A DNA stretch of 64,000 bases from Cryptomeria japonica (GCF_030272615.1 NC_081409.1:475933573-475997572); one strand, 5' to 3'; shown: positions 33,868 through 45,389, counted from the first letter of the stretch. Notes: a model not told the origin generated them from the letters alone. Program-made: numbers and translations.

Positions 33868-36800
33868 TGTTGGTTCCCAAAATAAACGGGTTTACACTAC
33901 CACAAGGCAGAGACCAAGTTGATTCCTCTGAGATACCTATGGAAAGCCACTTCCAACTATCAATATCCTTTAGGCTTGGACCAATTTCAATAAGGATACA
34001 AGATCCTTCTATACTTCGAGCTCTGCAAAACCCCAGAGGGTAATCCCTTCAGTGAACTTCCTGGTCTCTGTAACTACACTCAGGAATTTACAGAAAAATA
34101 AAGCAGATTATCTCATAAAAGGCTCAACAGAAGGGGAGAATGCTCAAGGATGGCAAATCCTTCAGTGATCCTTGACCTCAAGCTGGAGCATGGGATGCGT
34201 GGGATAACATTCAACAAATACATGAAAACATTAACAATGGTGCTCTGATATTTAAAAGACTATTTTAGGAGTTACAAAGAAAATAGATAAGAAACTGAAA
34301 AACCTAATGAAATTTGCTAGAAAATACTAGTGCCTTATCCATTGGGCTACAGAGTCTTTGAAACGTTACTGAAATCTGATAAAAATTTATCTAATATCTG
34401 ATTTAGTCTTAAACAATACTGCCTTACAATATCATTACAATATCGTTCCATCTACAATCCCTTACTTGAACTACTTATCAAATCCTAGTACAAATCTTAT
34501 CTCTCTGTAATTTCATTCAAGCATTTTTAATTAACCCCTTGGATTAAAGAATAGAATGGAAAACTACATACATCATAACAATGCAATAAGTAAATGAAAC
34601 CCTTGATCCCATTAACTCAAAAGAAAATAAAAATGTACACAGGAGAGTGAAGATTTGAGAATATATCTGTATTTATCTCATAAGCTATCTTTTATCAGAT
34701 AACAAACAACAATTTCATTTACAAAATAACCCATTTGAAAATGAAATTGGTAACTACTTCATTACTTCTGCTCTGCAAAATGACATTACAGTTCCTTCTT
34801 TTTCCATGACTCCCTAAAACTATATGGAGCCTAATCTCGTAGTCTGGACCTACTTTACAGAGACCCTTTTCAGAATTTTTAGAACCCTAGCTTATGGCCT
34901 TGATTTCTCTTTTATAGAAAATGAGGGAGCGACAAGCTTCAGGCCAAAAGACACATGCCACCAAAAACCAAGCCCAAGAGGCTGTACACAATTTTGTTAC
35001 AAAATATTCCTTATCCACATGCTGGTGCCCATGATGAGGTGAAACTAAAATCTTCAACCAATTATCAGTAGAAACAAAATCACTTGAGTGGTGCTGATAT
35101 CACCCTGACACTTTCGGATGGACCCTGAGATGCCTAGTCTGCTCTACACAACATTTCCCTTCCTAAAAAGAAAAACAGATCCCCGCTAGAAATAAGATTT
35201 CTCATGAATTAGAGGAAAATCTCAAACCTTTATGCCCCAGATTAGAGGAAGTGGAAGGAGGATCTTGGGGGTAAATATAATTTTTTGAGAAGGCATTGCA
35301 ACTTCCACGTCATTGCAGAGATGACTAGCTTCCACTCCTTACTCGAACAAATCATTCATTTAAGTTCCCTATGAGCTCCCTCTTGAAACACTCTGCCAAC
35401 AATTTACAGAGTAAGAACAAATGATATGTCATGGGTGGCTTTTCCCGATAAGAAAAGTCTTTCATGCCCCCTCTAAACTTTCACAACCCATCTAACAATG
35501 AGAAACCTCATACTAGAGAAAAAACATCCATCCAGTGTCAAAAAACATGCAATGACTCCATGTATAATTATGTTTGTACACCATCCTTTTACTGATGAAA
35601 AACTATTCTTAGAAAAATGAAGAAGTTTTATCCATTTCTACCCATTCTATCTCTTGGTAAATTTATAACCAGAATTCAACTCAAAATGGCGGTGTTAATC
35701 CATGTGAAGAATCATCATCCTGATATTTTCTGCTCATCTTGCCAGCTATGGATTCCAACAATCATGCCTGCAACTCAGGTCACCATCATTTTTAGACCAT
35801 CACTCCATTGTCACCTGCATATGTTCACCTTGTGTGAATGATTTTTTTCTGATCTTATTCCTTATTGAGTGTACTATCTTTTGCTTCAGGATGCCTATCG
35901 ACAGGCAATCTCTGAATTCATCAAAGAACCCATATCCATCATATCTAAACCTGAAGTAAATTCCAATCCTTTCACATCTCTGAGATATCATCCTTACTTG
36001 TCTAATCAGTCCTTTACCCAGCTAAGACCTCCCACAAGCTTCCTTGGGGGTGAGTCAACATTCAAAACTTCACTCATCACCATCTATCTTAAGTCGACAA
36101 GTCTGCGTCTTATTCATCCTATCTTTCCCTCGCGGGCCATGACCAATACCTTTAATGATCCCTTTTAATTTCAAATTTGAAACTTAGCTGCAGATCTTAC
36201 CCAACTTGGCAAATCAAATGATCACTATTGATCGATGTGGCATTTGACCTTCCATTTGTATTTGTGGACCCATAAAATCATGACAAATCACCGCTATATC
36301 ATCTCTTAACCCAACTCTGTCAGCGGCCCCACATTAGGTCTTTCCTGGTTAGCCCAGGACACGTGGTATCATCTCGCAATGCCGCGGTTCATAACCTTCT
36401 TGCAACTTCTATCATGGGGATATAAGGGCCATCAGATATGTTTGCACTTTATCACTTCAACATAGTGCCCGTTAACCTTTTTAGAATTAAAAGTCAGACA
36501 CCTTTTATCTTAGAACATAACATCACCATTTATTTTGAACACATGCTAATTGATAGGATTGTTAGTAAACCGGTCTTTACCGCCTGAGAACCGGTAACAC
36601 AAGGTTTCAGCAAGTTACACCGCCAGATCACCATTTTCCACTGAAGACACATGGCATCATCTCATGATGCCACAGTCTTTATCTTCACTGCACTTTCAAT
36701 CATAGGGAAGCAAAGACTTTTAGATCTGTTATGCTCTTATCAATCGACCGAAACACTTAGGAATTTTAGATTTAAGGAAAAAAAATGCTTGCACGAGGAC

Positions 36801-37117
36801 AAATATTAAATGAGACTGACTATAGGGAAATTTTTGTGCGACTTAGGAAAATCATTTCATAGATTGGTCTAACACAACTTAGCACTTAGGAAATAAAGAA
36901 GGCCCCACCCATGGAAAACACCCTTGGCCTTTAAGTGAGAAAAAGCAACGACGAGATATAACATTGTTAGGGTTTTTTGTTCACAAGACATAGGAAAATT
37001 TGATAAATCCTAAACCCTAGACATTGAACCTTGTTATAGGATACAAATAAAACCAGAAAGATCAATATTTAAGCTCAAAACTGAAAATTCTCATGCAATC
37101 AATTTTTAGGGCTATGA
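33868..37117 (-). repeat. 5' LTR of nested element
   Basis: 3250 bp, pair of 27170-30416. TATAAAA on the minus strand at 34910-34916, followed by AGAGAAATCAAGGCC as in the other copy. The primer-binding site adjoins it at 33847-33863. Confidence 0.88.
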
Positions 37118-37492
37118 GGAGTAAGGCACTGGCCCTAGCTGGTCTTAAGTTTTTACAGTCCGTTTTATCCATCTCATGGTCCAATAGGTCGAGGATCACT
37201 GAAGAACTTGCCATTTTTGAGCATTCTCCCTCTTTGTTGAGCCTTTATATGAGATTATCGGCTTAGTTTTGGTGTAATTTTTTAGTATGGCGTAGAGATT
37301 ATAGATTCACCAAGGGATCACCCTCTTGGGTCTTGTAGAGCCCAAAGTGTAGAAGGATTAGCAGAATCCTTTTCATAGTTGGTCCAAGTTCTTGAAGATA
37401 TTGATAGTTGGAGTTGGCTTCTCCATAGATAATATGAAGAATCAACTTGGTTTTTGCCTCTCATAGTGTAAACCCCATTTGGGGAACCAACA
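37118..37492 (+). repeat. 5' LTR of giant element, second part
   Basis: After the nested element, GGAGT (37118-37122, target duplication) is followed by AAGGCACTGGCCC, matching 55020-55035 of the 3' LTR. The LTR ends ..GGGGAACCAACA at 37492, directly before the primer-binding site. A block present in the 3' LTR at about 55069-55143 is missing here. Confidence 0.85.
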
Positions 37493-37496
37493 AAAA

Positions 37497-37704
37497 TGGC
37501 GACTTTGTTGGGGATAGTTGTCTAGAATCTCTAGCTAGAAAATATTGAATCATCATATTGGTTGAGATTACCCCATTTGAGTCACCAACAAAAATGGTGA
37601 CTTTGCTGGGGAGTTTGCAGTATCTCTGGTAAATAATTAAGCTGTAATTGGTTTCCACATTGACCCATCTGAGTCACCAAAAAAAATGGTGACTCTGCTG
37701 GGGA
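37497..37704 (+). promoter_or_regulatory. Primer-binding site with two further PBS-like copies (giant element)
   Basis: TGGCGACTTTGTTGGGG (37497-37513) lies four bases after the LTR end. It is repeated as TGGTGACTTTGCTGGGG at 37595-37611 and TGGTGACTCTGCTGGGG at 37687-37703, each preceded by (T)CACCAACAAAAA or similar. Units are about 92-98 bases apart. Only the first is placed correctly to prime minus-strand synthesis from the LTR border. Which tRNA would pair is not assigned. Confidence 0.65.
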
Positions 37705-38010
37705 GTAATGCATAATTGCAGTCAATTGTGTCATCCATTTGGGAAATTGCATTGAGTTTGTATCATGCTTCTATGATTTGACAGTTGAGCCCATTTTTTG
37801 TGTTTCTGGTTTATGTTCTCTATTGAAAAGGGTTTTCTATATTTTCGTGAGAAAGGCATTCCTAATTATGAACAAGGTTCACGAATCTCTTTCAAAGATT
37901 ACTGAATACTATTTTATTTGGTGTCCCAAAATAATTTGGGTGGCGACTCTGAAGTCTATGCGCCAGTGTTTATATTGTTAAAGATTTTTAATAAATATTT
38001 GAGAGATTCT
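37705..38010 (+). other. Leader between primer sites and gag
   Basis: T-rich leader with short chance ORFs. It includes WVATLKSMRQCLYC-type reading in one frame, which resembles no known domain. Confidence 0.4.
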
Positions 38011-40810
38011 GTCACTATGAGAAAATCTAAGAATACCGGAGATTACATGAGGTTGCATCCTGAAGAAAGATTGGAAGAGCTTCCTGGAGCTCCGCAAAGT
38101 AGTGGAATAAGAAGAAACGCAGAAAAAGGCCCTGCTCCCTCGTCACAGAAACAAAAGCATAAGAATGCAAGTAAGTCATCTTTGAATCCTGTTCCTGAAG
38201 TTCATGAAAATTATTCTAAGAGTTCCGAGTCAAATAACAGGATTTTTTGACTCTTTGTTTAACACACCTATACAAGAAGAAGTAGAACAATAGAATAAGG
38301 AAGTTACTCAAGTTCAATATTCCAAAAAGAGAAGAGGTCGAAGTAGAAGTAGAAGTGATTAAAGTAGTACTATTGGTGTACCTCCTCCTCTTGGCCTCAC
38401 AACAAAATTTCCTTATAATATTGAGTCAACTAAGGAACAAGGAGATGCAAACCTAATATATTTAGGTGATACTTCTGGATCTAAAATAACTTTTCCAGAT
38501 CTTGAAGAGGTTTTTGGAGACGTAGATACATTAAAAAGGGAACTCCAAGAACAAATGGATTTAAGAAAGAAAAAGGAAAAGGAGAAGGAATCCAAGGTTA
38601 TAAATGTTGTGACTGAGAGGGATAGTTTAACGAGGTAGTTGGCTACACTCAAAGCTTTGAATCAAGAAAAAAATAAGCCTAATGTTGAGGGTCCTGTTAT
38701 AAGAGAAATCTTAGATAGGAACTCTGAACATGTTATAAAATAAAAGTCTAAGAGCCATGTTGATAGCCAAAAGTTTGTAGATCTCAGTCATCCAAGTGCT
38801 CATATCCCCAAATTAGACTAGGACAAAGGAAAGAAAAGGGTATCCAGTGTTAAAATAAATGATAAAAAATCCTCAACTATCCAAGATATAAATCATGGAT
38901 TGTCTCAAGCTGACATTGAATTAGAAAAAGATAGGATAGAGAGTGAAACTCTTGCAAAAGAGTTAAAAAGAATTGAGATGGAAGCTTCAATAGCAGAAAT
39001 GAAGAGGAAAATTGATTTCATTAAAATGTCATCATTAAATAATGCTTCATTCACTATTGGCCCATCTAATAGTCAAGCTATTTTTAGTTTAGTCCCTACA
39101 ACAATACAAAATGTCAATACAAGTACTTCGGCTCAAAATGTTCAAGGTACTCAGAGTACTGGAGTTGCACTCACTAGGCAGGGAGGTCAAATAACCACTC
39201 AAAATAGTAGTCAGTCCCAAGCTTCTAAGGTACCTATTGGAGTTACTGCTAGGGGTAACACTAGAACAAAAACCATTGGAACTAGTGCTACAACCAATGT
39301 TGGAGGACAAGTTGTTGCTGGGCAATTCCAGAGAAGACCTATCCATTTAGAAAGGTATAGAAAATTATGTTTTGATGGGATACCAAGACATCCTAACATA
39401 GTCCCAAATGAATTAAAGGACAAGATCAGTAAGTTTGCAGGAAATAATGCTATCACTAGTGAAGAACATCTGAGAGCTTTCACAGATAATTTAAATGACT
39501 ATGAATTAGAACACGAGGATGTTGTCATAAAATGTTTTTTACAATCTCTGACTGAAGATGCTAAGGATTGTTACAGACTATTACCGACTGCAAGCATAAA
39601 TTCCTAGGAAGAATTTGAAAGGAGTTTCAAAGAGCAGTATGGTTACAAAACTAATGCAAGATTTATGGTGAATGAGTTCAACAACATCAAGAAGTCACCA
39701 AATCAAGTTGTCATTGATTTTAATATCAAATTTCAAAAGGCTATGCATAAATTATTTCAAGTTCTAAGGTTAGATGACAATGTTTGTCTAACTACATATG
39801 TAAACGCATTTGATGCAAAGATGACATATATCCTTAGGGATAAAGATCCTCAAAATCTAAGAGATGCATTTAGGATAGCCATAAATGTTGAAGGAAATAG
39901 GAGAGCTTCAGGTAAGCTTGGGAGAAGAGAGGATCCCAAGTTCTCTAAAAGTGCAAAAGATAAGATGGAGAAACCTTTATGATCAAAACCAAAAGAAGAA
40001 GACAAATGGGACAAGGTGCTCAGTACCTTCAAATATCTCAAATTAACTATTGCAAAGAATGACAAGGGTGTTGCACTAGAAAAGAAACAATTTAATAAAT
40101 TTAACAAACCTCCAAGGCTGCATGATTATCCTTACAACACAAATTGGAAGGATGGAAAGCCAGTTCAACAACAAGAAAAGAATAAGAAGGAGCAACAGAA
40201 TCTGGATCCATTACAAAAACACATAGTGAATGTTGATGAGGATACACCTTGGTATATTGCTTGTCAATCACCTCAATCATCTGAGTATTGTGTTCTTGCA
40301 CAATTTATTTCTACTAAGGATGAAGTGTAAGAAGAAGAAAATTTTGAGGATGACAAGGTTGATTGTCTCATGACTACTTCTTACATGGGAGGAGCGGAAT
40401 ACTTTTTTGATATTAAGACTCGGGACTTTGGTGTAGATCATTAGAGGCAAAGGAATGAATCATATCACTAGCAAGTTTTTTTTGATGATGAGTTATGTGT
40501 TGATGATTAAGTGTGTAACACTGAACAAGGAGAATATGTTGTTTCCTTGAGAAGACCTTCAGATCAAGAGATTGCTAGAATAACAACTGCTATGGTGGCT
40601 CAAGTCAAAAGTAATTACCAATTAAGAAACATAACAATTGGTAAAGATCAAGGCAAGCCTTCTAGCTTGTTTATAAAAGAATCAAAAAATAAAGGTAAGG
40701 AGGTCAAAGATGACAAACCAAGGAAGGATGTAGTCAAGATCAAGGAGGTCAAGAAAAAAGAGTGGGGTAAGAAGGCTGAAATAATAAATCCCAATGAGGA
40801 AGTTGCTTGA
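38011..40810 (+). pseudogene. gag of the giant gypsy element
   Basis: After an initial piece (to 38250) the frame shifts, and one frame then runs from about 38250 to 40810 interrupted only by stops. A basic/acidic coiled-coil region (LEKDRIESETLAKELKRIEM) precedes a Gln/Thr/Ser-rich linker. The gag core follows at 39340-39980: RRPIHLERYRKLCFDGIP, FLQSLTEDAKDCYRLLPTAS, a stop where the family has Trp (39605-39607), then EEFERSFKEQYG and LRDKDPQNLRDAFRIAINVE. The C-terminal part is Lys-rich, with no recognisable CCHC knuckle. The frame continues across the LINE insertion into protease, so gag-pol was probably one long polyprotein. Confidence 0.85.
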
Positions 40811-40907
40811 CCTAAAGTGAAGACAAAGATAATTGAAAAGTCTGTTGCGCCTATTAGAGAGAACTTGAAGCAGAAATAGAATATTGAATGCAACAAGTTA
40901 AAGAAAC

Positions 40908-40919
40908 ATGAAGAGAAAT
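40908..40919 (+). repeat. LINE target-site duplication, left
   Basis: ATGAAGAGAAAT, identical to 44720-44731. Confidence 0.85.
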
Positions 40920-40934
40920 CAGTTCAATGGAGGT

Positions 40935-41756
40935 ATCCTTCTTCCAACTCTTTTATCAAAATCCTTTGGTCCCTATTGTTTCCCTATGTCTCCTGGTATG
41001 TTTGGAAGGAAAGGAACAACAAAATTTTTAGGGAGTCATCTTACACAACAAAGATTGTTTTTGACAAGGTGTGTAGGTCCATCAGAGAGAATACAAAGTT
41101 AATTGGCAGTTGCATCTGCTACCTTCCTTCCACTTCTATTTTTGAGGAGGATAAGAGGATCTCTATAGAGTGGGGGTTAGAGGACGATATTAACAAGTCC
41201 AAAGCAAAGAAATCTAGAGAAGATGTTGTTTGGAATTACCCTCCAGAGGGATGGGTGAAAGTTAATTTCGATGGGGTGGCTAAGGGGAACCCCATACCCA
41301 CTGGGGGGGGGGGGAGTAGTAAAAGATTCAAATGAGCATTGTTTGATTGCGGTGGCCTTTCCTCTAGGTTCCCAGACCAATCACATAGCTAAAACTATGG
41401 AAGCTATGGAAAGCCTTAAAATTATTGACAATTTGCATTTGAAAAAAGTTTGGATAGAGGCGGACTCCTTAAATATTATCAATTGTCTAAAAGGTTTGGC
41501 TAAGCCCTCTTGGAAAACTAAGAACAATATTATAAAGTCCTTTAAAATTATTGAATATTTGGATAGGTGTGTCATAACCCACACCTATAGGGAAGAAAAT
41601 ATAGTGGCAAACACATTTTCCAACATAGGAGTTAAGTTATTGGCCCCTATCAAGTGGCAAGGTGAAAGCAATTTGTCTTTGCTAAGGAGAAATTATTTTT
41701 TTATCACATTTATGGAAAAGGTTATTCTCGTATTATATCATGATGGCACTTAAATC
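40935..41756 (+). pseudogene. LINE RT C-terminal linker and RNase H, frameshifted
   Basis: The first frame reads WYVWKERNNKIFRE and then GWVKVNFDGVAKGNPIPTGG, the start of a plant LINE RNase H. A run of twelve G (41303-41314) shifts the frame; the rest (VVKDSNEHCLIAVAFPLGSQ, WIEADSLNIINCL, VITHTYREENIVANTFSN) continues one frame over to the stop at 41751-41753. Motifs DG, E of the AEx position (here KTMEAMESL), AD/GDS-like EADS and the REEN..A region are all present. The homopolymer slip is the clearest lesion. Confidence 0.88.
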
Positions 41757-41937
41757 GAGTTGTAAAATAAATGATTGTTGAGTTGATGGGAAGTTTCTAG
41801 ATTAAATGAGGTGGACTATCTCGCACACTTTGTGGGTGATTATTTGCATTTTGTGCCTTAGTTATGTGTTTCTTTGTTGTTATTAAAGAGCTTATTTTTT
41901 CTCAGGTGAAGGAGGGGTTGATTGGACTGCAGATACA

Positions 41938-43509
41938 ATGGGGGGCAATATTAATAGGAATGAGCTGACAAGCTGTGAAGGCTGGAAGAAAGAATAGAAA
42001 GTGTGGAGTAGATTGCAGAAGGGAGGGCTTACAGGGTATATGGAGAAATTACATGGCAAAAAGGACCATGTTTTCAAACTCTTTGTTAAGGAATGGAACA
42101 AAAATAAAGTCACTCTGTTTGGGCAGATGGTGAAGTTGGACAAGAATTTGTTTGCAGAGGTTACACTGATATCTATGGAAGGGGCGAAGTTCTTTAGGGA
42201 CAGAAAATTTTCTGACAATGCAGTGAAAATGTTTCCTAAGGATGATGATGAAAAGGAGAGGCTTGTCAAGCAGGACAAAACTTACTTCATTCCTGACCAG
42301 CTAAATAGTTTCTGGCATAAAATGCTGAAAGTGATAATGGAATTTGTTAAGGTTGATGGGAGGTTTACTAAAGTCTATAGCTACCATTTTGTGTTTCTAA
42401 ATCATTTTAGATATGGGAATAAGGTTTCCTTTCCTTATTATCTAGTTTCTTCCCTAAATAAATTTTTTGGCTGAGCACATTAAGAACCCTAAGTTGAGCC
42501 CTTTGGCTCATCAAGGATTAATCCTTTTAATTTATGAGCATTTGGAAGCTAGGGTTAACAAGGTGAAGTCTAGTATGGTAGATAAAGAGGAGGATTATAC
42601 CCCTAGTGATGGCTCCGATGACTCTGAGTCTAAGGTTAAGACTGTCACTTCTACCCCCCCTAAGAAGAGGGTTAGAATCATCAAGAAGAACAATGATGTT
42701 TCATCGGGGGAGGATACTTCTAGTTACAAGGTGAAGCCCAAGGGGAAGGGTAATAAGATAATTTTATCTCATTCTGATATGGTGGGTGAGCTGCCTCCTC
42801 AAAACTCTGATAACTAGTACTTGGAACCGATGGACTTGGACTCCCAAGATTTACAAGACAAGCCTAATCAATGCTCAATATTTTGGGTACTTCTAGAAGC
42901 ACCTCAATTGATCTGTATCACTTCCAATGCTGGGTGTTCCATGAATTTAAGACTTTGCATCTTAAGCAAAGAACTACCTTAGCTAAGTTGGAAGGGGTTG
43001 AAAGGGTTGTGGAGAAAGAGGGTTAGGTGAAAATTAAGGATAAGGGGAAGGTTTGCGCTTTTGAGAACAATAAGTGTGACCTATGGAAAGAAGATGAAAA
43101 AAAGAATGATGTTGGAGTGCCTTAAGAAAAATGGGGAGGCTATTGAGATTTTTAAAAAAATATATGATGAAAAGTTTGGGGAGTTCAACTTGAAAATGCA
43201 GAAAATTGAGGTTGCACTCAAGAAGATAATGGAGAATAGTGCAGCTATGCTGAGAGTGTCTGCTACCAACATGTCGGAAATGGTGGCTAGATTGGAGAAG
43301 ATTCATAATGAAAAAAATTTATGGATCTAGAGATGGATGCTGGGGTTTCTAGCTCCAAGGATTTCCCTCACAATATGAGAAGGACCAGACAAAGCACCAA
43401 GGCTGTGGAGGTACCTTTACCTCAGGAATTTCTTGACCTCAAGGAAGCTGCAAAGACCATGATGATGTTGGAGAAAGAGGCTACTGATGGCCTCAATATT
43501 TTCATGTAA
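41938..43509 (+). pseudogene. Extra ORF downstream of LINE RNase H
   Basis: From ATG 41938 (MGGNINRNELTSCEGWKKE, then TAG) the frame continues open at 42001-42474. After a shift, 42467-42817 is open, and further pieces are at 43061-43330 and 43321-43509. The first part is helical and basic (WSRLQKGGLTGYMEKLHG). The middle is Ser/Asp/Lys-rich (TPSDGSDDSESKVK, PPKKRVRIIKK). The last part is coiled-coil-like (FNLKMQKIEVALKKIMENS). No enzymatic motif is recognised. The layout (helical head, charged linker, coiled coil) recalls the ORF in the giant element's LTRs, though no clear sequence identity is seen. It may be a captured gene or an unusual LINE 3' ORF. Confidence 0.6.
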
Positions 43510-44712
43510 TTGAACTTGGTTTCTTTTTGTTGTTATTCTCTCCAGCACCTCATTGGATTTTTGCTGTTCTTTTCTTTGGCTATTGTGCTTGCCAGCACCT
43601 CGCTGGCTTTTTGTTGTTCTTTTCTTTGGCTGTTGTGTCTCTACTTTCCCTTTCTATAGTAGAATATTCTGTTTCTTTGTTATTAGTCTTAGTCTAGTTA
43701 CTTCAATGCTCTATCTTTGGATTTTGATGTAAGGGGTTTCGGGTCCCCTCAAAACCTGTTTTTGCTTAATAAAAAATATGAACATAAATTAGGTATGTTT
43801 TTATTGTTGTGCTCTCCAGCACCTCATTGGATTTTTGCTCTTCTTTTCTTTGGCTATTGTGCTTGCCAACACCTCACTGGCTTTTTGTTGTTCTTTTCTT
43901 TGACTATTGTGTCTCTTCTTTCCCTTTCTATAGCAGCTTATTCTGTTTCTTTGTTATTAGTCTCAATCTAGTTTCTTTAATGCTCTATCTTTGGATTTTG
44001 ATGTAAGGGGTTTCGGGTCCCCTCAAACTTGTTTTTCCTTAATCAAAAATATGTTTGCACTTCTGAGAACAATAAGTGTGCCCTATGGAAAGAAGATGAA
44101 AAAAAGAATGATGTTGGAGTGCCTTAAGAAAAATGGGGAGGCTATTGAGATTTTAAAAAATATATATGATGAAAAGTTTGGAGAGTTCAACTTGAAAATG
44201 CAGAAAATTGAGGTTGCACTCAAGAAGATATTGGAGAATAGTGAGGCTATGCTGAGAGTGTCTACTACCAACATGTCAGCTAGATTGGAGAAGATGCATA
44301 ATGGAAAAACTTTGTGGATCTGGAGATGGATGCTGGGGTTTCTAGCTCCAAGGATTTCCCTCGCACTATGAGGAGGACCAGAGAAAGAACCAAGGTTGTG
44401 GAGGTACCTTTACCTCAGAAATTTCTTGACCTCGAGGAAGCTGCAAAGACCATGGTGATGTTGGAGAAAGAGGCTACTGATGGCCTCAATATTTTCATAT
44501 AACCGGTCTTGGTTTCTTTTTGTTGTTGTTCTCTCTAGCACCTTGTTGGCTTTTTGTTGTTCCTTTCTTTGGTTGTTGTGTCTCTGCTTTCCCTTTTTGT
44601 AGCAGCCTATTCTGTTTCTTTGTTATTAGTCTCAGTCTAGTTGCTTTAATGCTCTATCTTTGGATTTTAATGTAAGGGGTTTCGGGTCCCCTCAAAAGTT
44701 GTTTTTGCTTAA
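43051..44712 (+). repeat. Tandem duplication of the LINE 3' end
   Basis: 43051 to about 43777 (ORF end plus 3' UTR) recurs at 44053-44712; a third, UTR-only copy lies at about 43800-44046. Each ends in the same hairpin-like string GGGGTTTCGGGTCCCCTCAAA (about 43733, 44007 and 44678) and TTAATAAAAA or TTAATCAAAAA. After the first tail, 43778-43798 reads ATGAACATAAATTAGGTATGT, which is nearly the target duplication plus gypsy flank seen after the last tail (44720-44740). Confidence 0.85.
44053..44502 (+). pseudogene. Second copy of the coiled-coil end of the LINE extra ORF
   Basis: Open pieces 43991-44371 and 44314-44502 repeat the 43061-43509 peptides almost exactly (KKRMMLECLKKNGEAIEI, then FNLKMQKIEVALKKILENS), with a small deletion (MSARLEK against MSEMVARLEK). 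Only the C-terminal part is duplicated, so it cannot be a complete gene. Confidence 0.75.
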
Positions 44713-44719
44713 TAAAAAT

Positions 44720-44731
44720 ATGAAGAGAAAT
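44720..44731 (+). repeat. LINE target-site duplication, right
   Basis: ATGAAGAGAAAT after the A-rich LINE tail; the gypsy protease region resumes with TAGGTATGTCTCTTG. Confidence 0.85.
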
Positions 44732-44781
44732 TAGGTATGTCTCTTGAATTCCTAGATTACACACCTGTTGATATGCTTTAG

Positions 44782-45348
44782 TTGCTTTCTCAAATTACAG
44801 TCAAAGTTCCTTTACAAGAAATGTTAAGAATAGATGAACAGAAGGGGAAAGCTATGGCCTGGGTCAGGGATGTTTCTTCTTCTGCTAAGATGGAACACAA
44901 AAGCGTTTCTCATAATGTAAAGGAACAATTGAGTAAGAATGAGACAAAGGATAAACAACTAGAGGGAATGGTTTCTCAGATTCCCCAAATTTATCTTAAA
45001 GATACAGTAGATGAGTGCCTAGAGAATGTATATCCCTTCTTTTTGAGTGTTATCATAAATGGAGGGGTGCTAAAAAATTGTATGATTGATTCTGGAGCCT
45101 CAAATAATGTCATGCCAGTGAGGATAATGCAAGCGATAGGTTTAAATGTAGATACCCCTCAGGGTAGATGTAGTGCTATGGATTCAAGAGAGGTACCTAT
45201 GATAGATACTATAAGGGCACTACCTTATAAACTTTCAGCCTTCCTGAAGAAGGATTTAACCATGAGTGTCCTAGTTGTAGACATCCCACCCCATTATGGG
45301 ATGTTGTTTTCAAGAAATTGGAGTGCTTCCATGGGGGGAAGTTTGTAA
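44782..45348 (+). pseudogene. Aspartic protease domain of the giant element
   Basis: The retropepsin motif MIDSGASNNVMP is present and the flap-side region ends with PPHYGMLFSRNWSASMGGSL, the usual end of gypsy proteases. It processes Gag-Pol in the particle. The frame agrees with gag once the LINE is removed. A TAG at 44779-44781 precedes this piece and TAA follows at 45346-45348, where the frame then shifts. Confidence 0.88.
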
Positions 45349-45389
45349 TGTGATTTACCTTTTTTATTGATGGTGAGAATGTAAAAAAT

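Larger units (their letters stand above)
27170..37117 (-). mobile_element. Non-autonomous gypsy element nested in the 5' LTR of its larger relative
   Basis: The 9.9-kb insert is flanked by GGAGT (27165-27169 and 37118-37122). It has two 3.25-kb LTRs (27170-30416 and 33868-37117, plus-strand ends TGTTGGTTCCC and CTATGA/CTATCG, that is TGATAG..AACCAACA in its own sense) around a 3.45-kb interior. Interior, in its sense: primer-site cluster, leader, gag, acidic ORF remnants, and a tail that matches the end of the giant element (48960-49178). Protease, RT, RNase H and integrase core are absent, so it must have used proteins from elsewhere. LTR termini, TATA region and tail show it is a relative of the giant element, possibly its dependent partner. 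Confidence 0.88.
40920..44719 (+). mobile_element. 5'-truncated LINE inserted in the gag-pol of the giant element
   Basis: A 12-bp direct repeat, ATGAAGAGAAAT, flanks the insert (40908-40919 and 44720-44731). It begins in the linker after RT (WYVWKERNNKIFRE), runs through RNase H, then a further ORF, and ends with the plant-LINE-like tail GGGGTTTCGGGTCCCCTCAAA..GCTTAATAAAAAT. The 3' part is duplicated internally. Its removal (3812 bp including one repeat copy) restores a single gag-pol frame. Confidence 0.87.

Noticed and set aside
37461-37658. Minus-strand ORF over the primer sites
   Set aside because: Overlaps the LTR end and PBS cluster on the other strand; no support as a gene.
43717-44006. 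Hydrophobic ORFs (Phe/Leu/Ser-rich) suggesting a membrane protein
   Set aside because: They are translations of the T-rich LINE 3' UTR copies.
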